From Fragilaria radians (lineage: Eukaryota; Bacillariophyta; Fragilariophyceae; Fragilariales; Fragilariaceae), in NCBI GenBank assembly GCA_900642245.1, contig CAAAJI010000033.1, positions 246,684 to 310,683 of the forward strand: a DNA stretch of 64,000 nucleotides, given 5' to 3'. The translations under genes were made by a program, and so were the position numbers. Shown here one piece after another: positions 33,304 to 45,678 of this stretch (positions are counted from its first letter, which is position 1; each line of letters starts with the position of its first letter). Under the pieces are notes generated by a model. It made no database searches, was not told the origin of the DNA, and saw nothing but the letters and a program-made list of their open reading frames with translations.

Positions 33304-36300
33304 ATGAGCTTAGATGGATCTGTATCTGAATTACGTGACTCTATTACGGAGCAAGGGAAAATCCTCAAGTTGCCTACTATTTCGGACGTCGTCCGTCGTG
33401 ACTGCGTTCTACTCATCCTCAGGTCGATAATGGACTTTTTGAAAGCTTGGCCAAGGGAGAAAGAAAAGAAAATTCCGGAGGTCATGCTTAGAGAGGGATT
33501 AGCACTTGTATTATCAGAAATTGGTCCTGGAGACTCACAATTGAGGCTTGCGTTACTAGACACGTTCCAGGCAACGTCTTCGGGTCGACAGCAACTTATG
33601 GATGTCCTGCCGTATACAATGCCATTAAATGAAGACGAATGGGATGATGCAAGTGAAAATGTTCTTCAAGCCTTCCGAAATGTCCTTTCAAAGGATTCCT
33701 CATCGCTAGTTCCTATAATTGGGTCGCTTTCAAGTCTACCACTTTCCAATAAAGCAAGAAAAGAAGCTTGGAAATTAGCTCTCATCTCCTTGCCTGTACT
33801 TGATACTACGGATTTACCTACCGCAGTGAAATCTCTTCTCAGGAACGTTACATCTACCGAAGAAGGCGTTGAAGCAATTCAATCAATTCGTGTTTTAACT
33901 AACGACCTTGGATTAATCGCAAGTATTGTTCTTGAGGAGTTTCGACATCTAGAAAGTGGTCCTATCCTACGGGAGTCATCCTTACAGATTTTGGCAAAAA
34001 TCTCTTCGTCACAAGGAAAAGGAGATTTCGTGATGCTGAGTTTTGATTTTATTTTATTGCTTGACCACTATCAACATATCTCATCGAGATCACGCATAGA
34101 AAACATATTGGATGAATTGGTACAAAACGGAATTTTTCCTTTTGAACAGATAAGCAAAGTTCTTTCTATGATCCATCCCAAACAAAAAAGTCTTTATCAA
34201 GAAAATCTCCAATCCTCTCTTTTAGCAATTGGACTTTTTCTTCTTCTTTCTCCGATTCGACTTCACTTGCGTGAAGCAAATATTGTTTTGTCACAAACTC
34301 AGGACTTCATCTCCAAACTTCATTCCAACTTAGACAGGAATCGTCAGGAAGAACTAGTTAGATCGTTGATGAATCTGGGTGATGAAATATCGTCTCTTCC
34401 TCCAGGAAAGAAGAGAGGAAGAAATTTAAATGTTGCTTCCGATTTTGAGATCAAGGAAATGAGCCAAGCTATGCATACTTTGCTTTTGTCGTTGGCAACC
34501 AAAAATCCTCTGTCTTTAGCAAAGTTTAAGTTTATGTTTGTAGAACGACTGACATCTGAAAAGGTTATTTCAGGGTATGAAGAATCGTGTGCTTTATTGG
34601 TAACTCTTTTCGACTCTGGCCTTGATGGAGTAATGGATTCAACAGAACTGATGATGTTACTTCAGAAACTTCTTTTCACCAGCTCATTTGTTACAATGCA
34701 GTGCTTGGGGCACCCAAATTTGAGCAAACCAACCAGAGGGATGGCATTGGCAACGTGTATGATCAACTCAAAGGTCATTTCTGTCAATAACAAGGAATGT
34801 ATTTATAATTGGGCATTAAAGATACTCTTACCAGCGAATAGACGAACGGTACATCCAAGTATGGGACTACAGGGCCTTCATTTTCTTGCAGCTTGGGCCA
34901 ATCAATCAATGAACAATAAACATGATGTATTTCAGCGCGTTAAGATGATAATGGCAAATACTGGTTTAGTTCAAATTAAGGAAGCATATCTTCAAAGAAA
35001 GAAGCAAGGAGTGGATCTTGCTTATCAGGATACGCCTCCATGCTTTATGGGGAATACAACTAGAAAAAAGAGTAGGGACTTCATGTTCTGTGTTGCAACG
35101 TATTTTAATTATCGAGGGCAGGTCCAAGCGAAAGAATGGGGCAACGAAATATCTTGGATCTTCAATTTAGTTGACACCTATTTACAACAGGGTCGTAAGG
35201 ATGTAAATGTGATCAAGCAAACAAAATGGCTACCGGATGGATGGCTCAAAGCATGTATCGAAATTCCATCGTTCGATTTGTGTTCCAAAGACAAAAAGGT
35301 AGATGTTGTTTTTTCTACTTTGAAGGCGTATTCATTGGGTGAGATAGCGAAGGTTAGGAATGATCTCTATCGGCGTCGTACATATCTGTTAAGCATGGAT
35401 GATTTTGTATCAAGTCAAGAACAAGTAGAGAATATTGTTCATCTTGCCATTTCTCTCTTGTTGAGCACCGGGATATCTGTAGCAGTACTTCAAAACAGCT
35501 TTGATCACTCACAAATTTTTGACACCTCAGGTGATCAGGCAAGCCGCAACAATGAAATCAAGGGGTTGTTGAAGTATGAACTGCTCAAAATATACGATTT
35601 ATTCGACAGGATTGAAGTGATTCAAAATATCTTAGAATCTTTTTCATTTTTTGCGAAAAGATGCAACTCTAACGAGCGGAAAGTTTCAAAATATTTTTCT
35701 TCCGATGATCTTCTTGATGAAATAGTAAATTGCATACGTTCTAATGTATGCTGGCTGCATAATTTGCCAATTTTTTCTGATGCTAAGCTTCTCAAAACAT
35801 GTCTTGTCGACGAGTCGGATACTTCTTTGATTTTGCAAGGCAATATCACTCATCAGCATCATATTGACATGATAATTCTACTAAGGTTGCGTGTGCTCGA
35901 TCATAGTGTGTTACTTTTTGAAGCGAGAAATAACCCTTCTCGATTCGATCCGATTATTCTGTCAAATGTCGGCGAGACAGTATCGAGATTAGTTCAAAGG
36001 CTAGACACGACGTCTGGAATGAACTCATCTTTGATCCGATTACTTTCTTCGTATATTGAATACATAATTTGTGTCCTAGATGACATTATTGATGACACCA
36101 AGATTGACAAAACATTGGCTATCACGCTTATGAAATGCATGCACATCGAGAACGGTATTTCATCGGACTTGCCGGCCAAGCATGCAGATAAACTCTTTGA
36201 GAAATTCTATGTTATACTTCCAAGGTTAAAAGATTTTTCCCTTGCACTTCAATTCGTCGAGGTTCTTTCTTTCATAGCTAGTTTCAATTTGGAAAGTCTT

Positions 36301-37547
36301 TTGGGAAGAACATTGGATGCTTGCTGGAAAGTACTGCATACGGTATACTCCTTTGAATCTATTTCTTGAAACGCGATGTTTCTGCTTTCTTCTCAAGGAT
36401 ATCAAAATTCCTTAGTGTAGGGGAGCATTCCAGCAAAGCATTGCTCCAATCAATCATCAAATTTTCCAATAATCACCCGAAAGAGTATTTGTCTTTCCCC
36501 GAGGTAAAACGAGGGATTCTTCTTCTTTGGTCCCTACTTGTCCACCCTAACAACACACACACAAAAGAAGGTCCAATGATATCAAGCATTATTGATGACA
36601 TTGAACTGTACTTGAAAGGGAAAAATGGACAAGATTCCAAGGAAAACACGACGTCCAAAAATAAGCGAAAATTCACCATGTCATCTATTCCAAGTTTAAA
36701 TGGAGCGACAATATTGCTGTTTTTTGAGATTACGATTCAATTAATCATTGGCACTTTTGCGGTGTTACCACCTGCTCGACCATTTGACGATTCTAATCCA
36801 TACAGGCATTTGATCGTAATGCCACAACTATTCGGACGCCTTTTAGAATTATATGAAGAATACAGTTCAATCTTTCCGAAGCGTTTTCTGGCGTTGATGA
36901 TTACAAGTTGTCGAAATGTATTAGATATTAGTATCGCAAAGACGCATGCATGCCTTGATTGGAGAAACTCGCAGCCATTGCTTACAACAGAGGAACGCCA
37001 AGCCGGTAGAAAAGACTATGCATCGATTCTTTTTTTGCAAGAATACTTACAAACTATGTATTCGCTAACTTGCGGAACCGTTGTTTCGTTTTGTATTAGA
37101 GCTCGTGAGCGTGATGGCGAGCACATCACTGACCGAAGGGTAACGCATTTGTTGAATAATGCCCAACGCACTGCCAACTCTCTACGTCGCATCTCGCTAG
37201 CTCATAACATTATTTTGCCAAATGGGGTATTTGACGAGAACTTGGATCCTATGGAAGCCGAAAATATTGACATCACAGGGTTTAATGAATTCGGAATTAA
37301 TTCTTTTGACGATGATGATGATGATGCATCTCAATTGCGAAAAAAGCAAAAAAAAGCTGTAGATACTTCTCTGCTGAACAGGGATACAAAAGATGATACA
37401 GCCTTCGAATTGGAAGATTCTGAGGATGAAAGTTCTACTATTGGCTTTGCTGCTGTTGGTGATTGGGGTAGTGAGGGCTCAGAATTTATCGACGATGGGC
37501 TTTCTTTGAAACTCATACCGGATTCGAAGGGCATGTTTACAACTTGA
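33304..37547 (+). CDS. FANCD2: FANCD2-like Fanconi anaemia DNA-repair protein, interrupted by one frame change
   Basis: FANCD2 pairs with FANCI as a clamp on DNA and is monoubiquitinated to promote interstrand crosslink repair and replication-fork protection in the nucleus. Two frames, 33304-36369 (1021 residues) and 36366-37547 (about 393), are collinear with the family. The clearest match is at residues 135-210: SLVPIIGSLSSLPLS, then DLPTAVKSLLRNVTSTEEGVE, aligned with SLTVPILDVLSSLRL, then DLPVIIKFILHSVT in human FANCD2. The C-terminus ends in an acidic tail, like the vertebrate protein. The N-terminus appears about 100 residues short of the human one. At 36357-36366 the frame moves by one base. 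No GT-AG intron that I tested restores it, so it is a frameshift or a sequencing/assembly indel. Confidence 0.75.
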
Positions 37548-40500
37548 GGACCCCGCGAGGTTTGTTAGGGCATTTGTTGCCTTCGAATCATGTGACTTTC
37601 ATATTAGACGTCAATCCTTGAATGTTACCAATTCTATGTATTGTATCAACTAACAAGGAGCAAAATTACTTCAAACTTTGATGTGTTGAAACACAAGTGA
37701 TAATTAATTTGATGAATGAAACTAGTGAATCAATTGAATTTTTGTCAACTCAAGTCGTTGATGTACATTCAAATTTTCACTGTTTCAATACCAACAAACA
37801 CACTCTGTTAAATAATGGTAAATTAAGCGGCGTAATCTTCATCCGGATTCAAAATACTATTCTAAGATTACTAAGATGAGTACTTGAAAAAAAGTGATAT
37901 AGAACCATTAGTAGAGCGCTCTTATCAATTCTCAAGTCCTCAATAATAGTTTTCAATATCTTTAAATCTATGTTTATTAATTGAGCTAAAGCTTCCAATA
38001 GGTTTGCACTTGCATATAAATATAAGGCTATGCCAGTTTATTGTTGCAGATGCCTTGTTGCTACTATACAGTGCTCATCTGAGTGTTGAGTAATTATCAC
38101 GTATTTCAAACACAAAGTAAATGATTTACCAATCCATGCTGACTGGCTCTTGTATGATCAGATAAAACGCGTGCAAATGCGAGACTTGGAATTATCTCAC
38201 AATTCAGACTCTCTGTTGATGTTGAACATTTCGATTCTTTATTGTAAATACAAACTCTAAATATCTACAACACCAACATCCACTAACCTCGCATATTATT
38301 TTGCAATAGCTGCTCCTAGGTGATAAGATCAGTATCCAGATGCTTTTAGACAAGGCTACATTTTGTTTGCGCTAATTGTAGATTTTTATGTTCCCCTTAA
38401 AGTCTTATAATGTTCCATCATGAAATTATTCATGTATGTAGAGTAAATTCGATAATTATGTTGCTCCTCAGTTTGAGGGTGTTCATTGTTTAGAGAATAT
38501 CTTTTCAGCTTCCAGGCTAATATTCTGCACCTAAACTACTATTGGCACGAGAATATATTCCACAAGAGTTTTGGACACTTTTGCCCCCAAATCAAATCAA
38601 GCAGAGTTTCCAGGTAAAGTATGGTGTCTCTATCTTTCATAGTAGTGTATTCAGAAAGCTGAGAACAATGTTTGATTCATCAAAAAGACGCCAACTCGTA
38701 TGTTGCTGCTACATATTCGTATTGATTCAGACACTTCTTCAACACTAAAGCAAAGTTTTTGTAAATTGAACTCGGTTATGTCTGAGAACAATAATCGTCC
38801 TAATTGTTTCACTTCTTACTACAATACTGACTAACTCTGTTTAGTATCTTTTCTCGAATTCTATTCATTAGCATAACCATTCCTTTCATCTACTTTAACC
38901 ATGGCCATGCTATTGCTACGTCTTCAGGTTCTTTAGATTCCTCTAGACGATTAAAATTGGACCTGGATTTTCTCGGAAAACTAAGAATACCGATAAAATT
39001 TTGCCACTACCATTACCTTATTTCACCCTAGCGTCTGGTCGTAATCCAGAAACTCTATACTCTCATCGTGGTCCATTTGATCTCTTTCTTCTTATGGGAA
39101 ATGGAAGTAACAATTATGAACATTGCATCTCTCTAAACTTTATAATCCATGCAGTACGTCTATATCAGAAAAGAATGCTTTGGAATATATTCCAGCCTGA
39201 TAACTCTCGATTTACCGGCTCAATCAGGTCATTAGATGACAATACCATGTCCTCTGCATCCAACCTATTCTTCAAACGATGATGAAAGTTGATGATGAAA
39301 ATAGGATTTGCCTTGCACTTTCTTTATTCTTCTGGGCATCTTAGCCTCTCTGAAGTTTTTTTAATTGGCGTACATTTTTCAGTCTAATGCTAGGATATAA
39401 ACAACAAAACCCTCCTCCAAATAAACAACATCCTTGAAAAGAAGGAAGAGTTATAGCATCTTGAAGTAGGCTTGTCTTGTGATTTATTTAGCCTCCAAAT
39501 TGATCTCCTCTGTAGGATTGACCTCAAATCTTGGCGGTACGCTTGCTGTAAGTATGATTTTTTCTAGCATCATATCTGAAATTGATTTTTGTATGTATAC
39601 GGGGATATCAACTCAGATCATTTTTTATATCAACAATTTTCAAGTGCATTTATAATTCTTCAAACCAGCTTTCCTATTTTACGCGCAAGTGCTTAATTTT
39701 TTATATCCAACTCACAGAAAATTGTTTTGTTATGTATTTCCTTTAATTTAGAGTATGGGACGTTTTCTGTAAAACAAAGAAATAAGTTTCTGTGCCCCAT
39801 TAATATGCATAGATTTATACAAAATTTCCCATAATTGTTGAAAATTTACCATTCTAAGGTCATTCCTTTCTTCACATGCATATTCCTGGGGATTAAAAAT
39901 GGATCCATTAAGAATATCATATGGACAAGAAGGAATATTCCTGTTTGAAAGCTGTCAAGGTGTTAGTTAAAGTTCATTCACATTCTCTAGTGAGTCTTTG
40001 TTCTAGTGTATTTGAAAACTAAGTTATGCTTGATACATTCCAAGCTCCATTTCATAGTGTGCCCGATGATATTGAAGTAGTGATTTCCCCTATTCTTTCC
40101 TGGCATCATAATCTCTATTTTTGCATCACTACCTTGAGTGATGTCAAGTGGCCTGTATTTTTAAACGAAGGACATGTTCTTTCCATATAGGTCATTTTAA
40201 TTTGTAAATGAAATGTCATCAGCTGTAATGCATCATGTGGATTACTGAATCTGACAGTCCCTTTATGCTTGACGTAACCATTCCAACACATCAGTGTAGT
40301 TATCACCCATTTACTCGTCCGGTCTCAATATCCAATATCCAGTATCTTTTATGGATTTTCAAATTTTCGTTTTTTTTCCGAAGCGTCGTTTAACGGTTAC
40401 GTTCCAGGTCATTGCCAAATCACAGCCTAGTGCTTCGTTTTCTTGGTCGCATTAGTATTGAGTGCTCCGTTTTCTTGGTCACAGGTAGATTATTCGAACC

Positions 40501-40647
40501 AATCGCAAAGTGAAAATTTTCCACAAGACTTGTAATTTTATAAATCGCCGGTAGTCTAGAAACGAAAAGTTAAAACTTGTCTTCGAAAAAATTCTTCAAA
40601 TTTTACTGTCTTTGTTTCGAAGACATTAATTCTGTTGGTCGATCCAA
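37548..40647. other. Long intergenic region
   Basis: 3.1 kb, AT-rich. Short frames at 38542-38748 and 39001-39282 have no recognisable domain. The first (YIPQEFWTLLPPNQIKQ) faintly recalls sequence found in copia gag-pol polyproteins, which is too weak to call. The last 250 bases are the promoter region of the ankyrin-RING gene. Confidence 0.45.
40429..40483 (+). promoter_or_regulatory. Tandem 23-base elements upstream of the ankyrin-RING gene
   Basis: AGTGCTTCGTTTTCTTGGTC begins at 40429 and AGTGCTCCGTTTTCTTGGTC begins at 40461. They match at 19 of 20 positions and are spaced 32 bases apart (three helical turns). They lie about 165-220 bases before the ATG, where a promoter would be. A CCAAT box follows at about 40499. 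Helical spacing suggests a pair of protein-binding sites; this is inferred. Confidence 0.5.
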
Positions 40648-43278
40648 ATGTCAGCAACTTTTAGCAGAAAAGACACGGATTCTCCATTATCTTTCGAGGA
40701 GCTTCCTATGATTGATGGTGAAGACCTTTCCGATGATGAAGATGATCAATTTGATGCGTCAACGCCTAAAATAGATCGAAGGATGGAAGCTAATCGAGGT
40801 CATCGTAGGAATAGGGGAAGACACACCGCAGAGATAACGCGGTCTTCGGTGGTAAGGAATCATGCGGAAGATTTTATAGGGTACGACAACCGATCTAGTC
40901 GTAGTGTTGGTTCCGAAGACGACTCTGTCGTGTCCGCCGATTCTCGATTATCGTTGAGATCGTCGGACACGACCAGTTCTATAGTGACTGCCCTTCTGAG
41001 TTGTATGCGAACGGAAAGCTATATTCCCGAAGTGGAAAAACAGGTAGATATATTAGTCGTCCCTGAAGCTCGTTTGGCTAACTTGATTCGAATTTTATTA
41101 TCCCGTGAACGTGAGGATGGTGTCCCAAAAGAAATTCGTGACGGCATTTCTTTAGTTCGACGAATGAAGGAAATCTTTACGTTCCCGATGGATAAAGCTC
41201 CTGGATGGCTATGGCGACCCCTCTTTGAAGGCCTTACAGAGGGAGGTTCCTTCCTTGACATTATGGTAGTCCCCCCATCCGCTCAATCTGGTGCACAGCC
41301 AATGCCCATTCTAACATGGCTATGTCAATGGAGAAGTCTGCAAAAGATGTCAAGTTGGAAGGGAGAAGACGAGCTGGTGTCGATGGCTTTAGCAGCAGGA
41401 GCAAATCCGAATATCAAGATGAAAAATGGCTGTACTCCAATTTTTTTCGCTGTAAAATACGGAACATTAGAAACCGTGAAGCTTCTGGTTAAGTACGGAG
41501 CTGAGATAAATCTTCGTGACAACAAAATGAGATCTTGTTTGTGGAATGCTATCGAACGCCCACAACCAGAAATAATCGCGTTTTTATTGGAAACCCTTCC
41601 TGCCACAGAAGCTTTCCCATATCATGGGAAGCATAGGAAAAAAACTTCTTATCAGACAGCTGTCGACTACCTTTTCGCAGCACAAATATCTCTTTCCTTT
41701 GATCGAGCAACAAATCGCGATTATCCTTGGAGCTGGAAAATTCTTGGAGAGCCTTCTGAAGAAAGTGTTGCGGTAACAATGATCGAATTCGGACAGCGCG
41801 GTGCCACGTTCACGCCTGATGAAATCACACTGGCACTTTTAGGTTTTGTATTAAGAGGAGATGACTCGAATAGAAGACAACATCGGTATCAAAAGTACGA
41901 GGAAGCAAAGCTAAGGCTTGAGCGGTTAGCTCAGCTAGTTGTGGGTAGGTGGCTGCCCGAATCTATGTTAGAAAAGGTTAGAACGTTTCATTATCCCATT
42001 GTGTCTACTGGTTTTCCTTCCGATTCATTGTGCCGGATGTGTCATGAAGATACTTCCGAGACAGGCTATTCACAAATAAAGCTTTATTGCGGACATGAGT
42101 TTTGCGCTAAGTGCATTGTTACTCGTTCTGAAAGTGATGAAGCGGATTTATTCTGCCCACTTTGTTTCAAAGTAATGTCGCTCGAATTGACTGGTTCCAT
42201 GTCAGAACGGCGTGTTTCTCTAGCAAATAAATTTTCTGGCTACGAAGCTCCTTATGGTCCTAAAGCTTTGACCTCAAAACAACTCAGAATGGAATGCCAA
42301 TGTCGAGGAATTAAAACCATGCTACGCAATGACGAAAGATTGCGGAGTATGCTATTGAATGAGTCAGCATATTCGAAGACCATAAGTAAAGAAGTCCCAA
42401 TTCCATTGTTTGATTTGAACACAAATGTTCCGATTAATAATGGCACAGACGTCTTCCTTGAAGCACCGAAGGGAGGACCAGTTGTGATTCCGATTGTGGT
42501 TAAAGGCATACCAGTAACAGCATTTATTTCAACAACCTCTTGCTTCACATTGCTCTCTCCAGAATTTGTGGCTCTCTTTCAATTAGAAAAGGTTGGCTTA
42601 GAGACTGATGAATTCGTGAATCTTCTTGGCGAGAAGGTGTGTGATAAAAGTGTGAGTTTGATTGACGAATTCCGCTTTACTCTTGGAGATATCGATATCT
42701 CCTTGAAAAACTCGATTGAAATACCTCTTCCTAGCTGTATAGGGGTTCAGTTAGGACTCGACTTTCTTCGATCTGGAGCTTGGTGCGTGATTGATGTGAA
42801 ACTCGAGGGAAGAGTTAATCATGTCGAGAGATTGGAGTCATGTGTAACAACTGATGGCTACGGACGAACTTTTTTCTGCAATCTGAATCAAAAAGAAGAG
42901 CTTAGATATTACACACATGATGGGCATCATACTAGAATCCCACTATTACATCTTCAGCCTTTCAAGCTTGGAAGTAAGAGTAATTGGTTCAGCATTGCGG
43001 CAAGCGATGTGTTCACAGAGTGTAGCTGGTGTTGTAGAGTCTTCACCTGTAGCGCGATGATTCAATGTCCTCAAAGCCCCAATGGCTTCTACTGTACAGA
43101 ATCATGTCGCATATCTGGTGCTGCGGTTCGAACAGCCAAGGCATTGTCATTTGATGCTTCTGCAGTGTTTGTCAATCAGATGGAAAAGCGCCTCAGTAGA
43201 GAGGCATCAAGCAAAATGACAACAGATGCAATTCTTGCATCTCTTATGGAAGGTGATGATTCTTTTTCCAGAATATAA
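40648..43278 (+). CDS. Ankyrin-RING protein with retropepsin-like domain lacking the catalytic Asp, and a C-terminal zinc cluster
   Basis: 876 residues from ATG 40648, single exon. The order is as follows. Residues 1-110 are acidic and basic low-complexity. Ankyrin repeats lie at about 245-310 (GANPNIKMKNGCTPIFFAVKYG, LLVKYGAEINLRDN, given here in parts). A C3HC4 RING runs from Cys462 to about Cys506 (CRMC...YCGHEFCAKC...CPLC). A retropepsin-like fold at about 610-720 follows: the flap-side strand PVVIPIVVKGIPVTAFI, then STTS where DTGA is expected, and the later hydrophobic-G element GVQLGLDFLRSGAWCVID. A final Cys-rich cluster starts near 792 (CSWCCRVFTCSAMIQC...FYCTESC), MYND-like in spacing. 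A RING with ankyrins suggests an E3 ubiquitin ligase. The loss of Asp suggests a binding or dimerisation module. Confidence 0.75.
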   Translation: MSATFSRKDTDSPLSFEELPMIDGEDLSDDEDDQFDASTPKIDRRMEANRGHRRNRGRHTAEITRSSVVRNHAEDFIGYDNRSSRSVGSEDDSVVSADSRLSLRSSDTTSSIVTALLSCMRTESYIPEVEKQVDILVVPEARLANLIRILLSREREDGVPKEIRDGISLVRRMKEIFTFPMDKAPGWLWRPLFEGLTEGGSFLDIMVVPPSAQSGAQPMPILTWLCQWRSLQKMSSWKGEDELVSMALAAGANPNIKMKNGCTPIFFAVKYGTLETVKLLVKYGAEINLRDNKMRSCLWNAIERPQPEIIAFLLETLPATEAFPYHGKHRKKTSYQTAVDYLFAAQISLSFDRATNRDYPWSWKILGEPSEESVAVTMIEFGQRGATFTPDEITLALLGFVLRGDDSNRRQHRYQKYEEAKLRLERLAQLVVGRWLPESMLEKVRTFHYPIVSTGFPSDSLCRMCHEDTSETGYSQIKLYCGHEFCAKCIVTRSESDEADLFCPLCFKVMSLELTGSMSERRVSLANKFSGYEAPYGPKALTSKQLRMECQCRGIKTMLRNDERLRSMLLNESAYSKTISKEVPIPLFDLNTNVPINNGTDVFLEAPKGGPVVIPIVVKGIPVTAFISTTSCFTLLSPEFVALFQLEKVGLETDEFVNLLGEKVCDKSVSLIDEFRFTLGDIDISLKNSIEIPLPSCIGVQLGLDFLRSGAWCVIDVKLEGRVNHVERLESCVTTDGYGRTFFCNLNQKEELRYYTHDGHHTRIPLLHLQPFKLGSKSNWFSIAASDVFTECSWCCRVFTCSAMIQCPQSPNGFYCTESCRISGAAVRTAKALSFDASAVFVNQMEKRLSREASSKMTTDAILASLMEGDDSFSRI

Positions 43279-44668
43279 CTTTTTAGTAAATTGTTTTCAG
43301 ATCGTAGCGTTGGCACTCTAACAACATGACGGCTATGTCTAATTGCTTGCGTAATGAAATGGTTATTCTGAATATGGACCGGATATGTAAGTGTGAAATC
43401 ATGCACAACGTTAGCTGCCTGCACATTGCACTGATTAAGAAACGTAATAGAAAATCAATAATTTGATCACATTACAAAGGGCAAGCATCTTTGTGTAGCC
43501 AATTTGCTTTAGGTTTTTTGACTACACTTGTAATGGTTGACCTCAAAATGCAATTCTTGATTGAGATTATTGAAGGAACATGGTAAGGATGCAACCACAT
43601 AAACAAAAAAGCAATATCTTGCTTGTTATGGCTTTGCGTACACAATGATATGCAATATCATTGTGCTTCCTTCATAAGACACTTGAAGGTCCTGGAGTGC
43701 ATAACAAAGTACTAACATTTTATCCCCTAAATTTAAGGATGGTCTATCGAATGCCTCTCCCCATGATCAAAGCATTCATCACACATCTGAAAAAGAAGAA
43801 TTCTGTTGCTAAAAATCCTTGACATTACTAGCTCTGATCCATAAGTTAGCATCTCTACTGTCATTCCAATCTTTAAAAACTCATCTGACATTGATAGACC
43901 TTCTAGTCTGAAAGTTATGTGCATAATTGCAGATTGACATCCTAGTAAACAGTTATCATGATGTTTGTGTCTCTGGAGATAACAGGTCATTTGGACAGTA
44001 CACAAGTCCTTCCAATTTGGAAAGCTTCAAATGGGGGAATTGAATGATATGGTCATGATGTATTTGAAAAAGTCATCAAGCAAAACAAAATCCTATTGAC
44101 AGATTTTTCAAATGTACTTCACAAGGTGACATATTGATTATGACGGATGCAAAATAAGCTGCTTTTTTTTGGTAACAAACATGTGTAACTTCAATACTCT
44201 AGTACTTGGTGGAATACTTGCTTTCAATAGTGGACAGAGTACATGCAATTCTTCAAGTAATTGCCTCAAAATGGAGGAAATTGCTTCTACAACTTTGGAA
44301 TTCAGATTTGGCACTTTCCTGACCTCAAAGAACAGACTGTTTGTATCCTTTTCCCTTTGCCGTACAGAATGCCGGATTCTCTAATGATTTCATAAGTGCC
44401 ACAGCAGGGCAGCTTTCATTGCATTTCTCTTTATCCAGCACAACTACTAGCTGCCAAAGCATCATTAATGATATCAGGAGTACTAATTAGCTTAGATGCC
44501 CACCCATTCATCATCTTGGCTTAAATGCTTTGTCCCTTTTGCTCACTTGTCCATGGAAGAAAACATTGCCTGACCCTTTTCATGAATATCAATATCTGGG
44601 CAACTTTATCTGTAAGCCCTATTGGTAGTCCAAACATGATCACTGTACTGAAATAAAGTCTCAAAAGC
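43279..44668. other. Intergenic region
   Basis: 1.4 kb without a recognisable gene. Short minus-strand frames (43733-44005) are in the direction of the gag-like relic that follows and may be part of the same decayed element. Confidence 0.45.
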
Positions 44669-44946
44669 TCATGGCAAACTGTTGTATGCTTTCTTTGCAG
44701 ATATCTCCATCACATCATTGACTTTGTTGGTGCAATCAACTTTTTGAGTTCTTTCAATAGTCTGCCACAACTTCTCAGGATCAATATCTGTATACCACTG
44801 ATCATAATCAGGTGAGTCTATAATCTCATCCTTGCTTTCAGAACTCAGATGATGTATTAGTAAAGCAAGCAATCTTGCGCGGTCACTCTTCATGTTTTCC
44901 ATAGACTTGTGGTGCTTTAATGCCTCTAATGTTAATGCCTTCTGCA
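44669..44946 (-). pseudogene. Possible gag-like retrotransposon relic
   Basis: About 92 residues without an ATG (LEALKHHKSMENMKSDRARLL ... DYDQWYTDIDPEKLWQTIERT, given in parts). The EKLW-IE-T pattern followed by a helical tail resembles the central part of copia gag. Downstream on the minus strand frames are broken but readable in pieces (TDKVAQILIFMKRV). There is no zinc knuckle or pol, so the call is weak. Confidence 0.35.
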
Positions 44947-45678
44947 CTAGCAGTGTTAAAAAAGCTCCTCTTTTTAATAAGCTTGACTAGGTTCTTGAAC
45001 ACCCTCAGGGACCCTTCTGACAGCAACTGCTTGAATCTATGGAAATTACTCTTTTTCTAAACCACAGTTTGGGAACTTTAATTGCTTCTGTCCTGGTCAT
45101 CCATTTCCTTTGATGCTTTCTCAAGCACCTTACTTACCAGTTTACCGCAGGTTATTCATGCCTGTCTTCCTTGTGTCGTTTGTCATACTCTAATTTCATA
45201 ATTGCTGCTAATCTTGATTGGCTTGTCTCTCTCTCATCCAATAAATTCAATTGTGTAGGCAGATGCAGCCATACTAATGGCTTATTTCTCAGTTGAGTAT
45301 CCGTCAGTAGACTGAAGAGCCAAGTGCTTCTACAATGTACTTGATGTTATAACAAGAAGAGTATCTTCTTGATCTTAGTAAAACATCTAAACGTATGATA
45401 TCAATCACCTTCTCCAAACCAAGCGTATCTCTTCAAACACTCAAACGCCAAATATTGCTGCATAAAAGTATGAGCTTGAGTACCTCATAACTCGAGAGCC
45501 CCTAGGAAACTTTTAATGTTGTATACCAGCGTTAGCTTAGATACAAAGAGTTTGAGTTAACTGAAGTATTTAAAATTGAAATGATAGTTTACTCAGAGTG
45601 TGATAATAACAATACGAGTCTATTTTCTTCTCTCACAGGAAAACCTCGATGGATTAGAATCCAATGGTGTCTCATGTA
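44947..45678. other. Intergenic region
   Basis: About 730 bases between the gag-like relic and the stop of the kinase gene. No gene is recognised. Confidence 0.5.

Noticed and set aside
36342..36401. Intron GTATAC...CTCAAG to join the two FANCD2 frames
   Set aside because: The splice would put the downstream sequence in a frame that stops after five codons; nearby alternative acceptors also lead to stops.
38542..38748. Possible copia gag fragment
   Set aside because: Only a short IPQEFW-LLPP string resembles gag-pol; nothing else in the region supports it.
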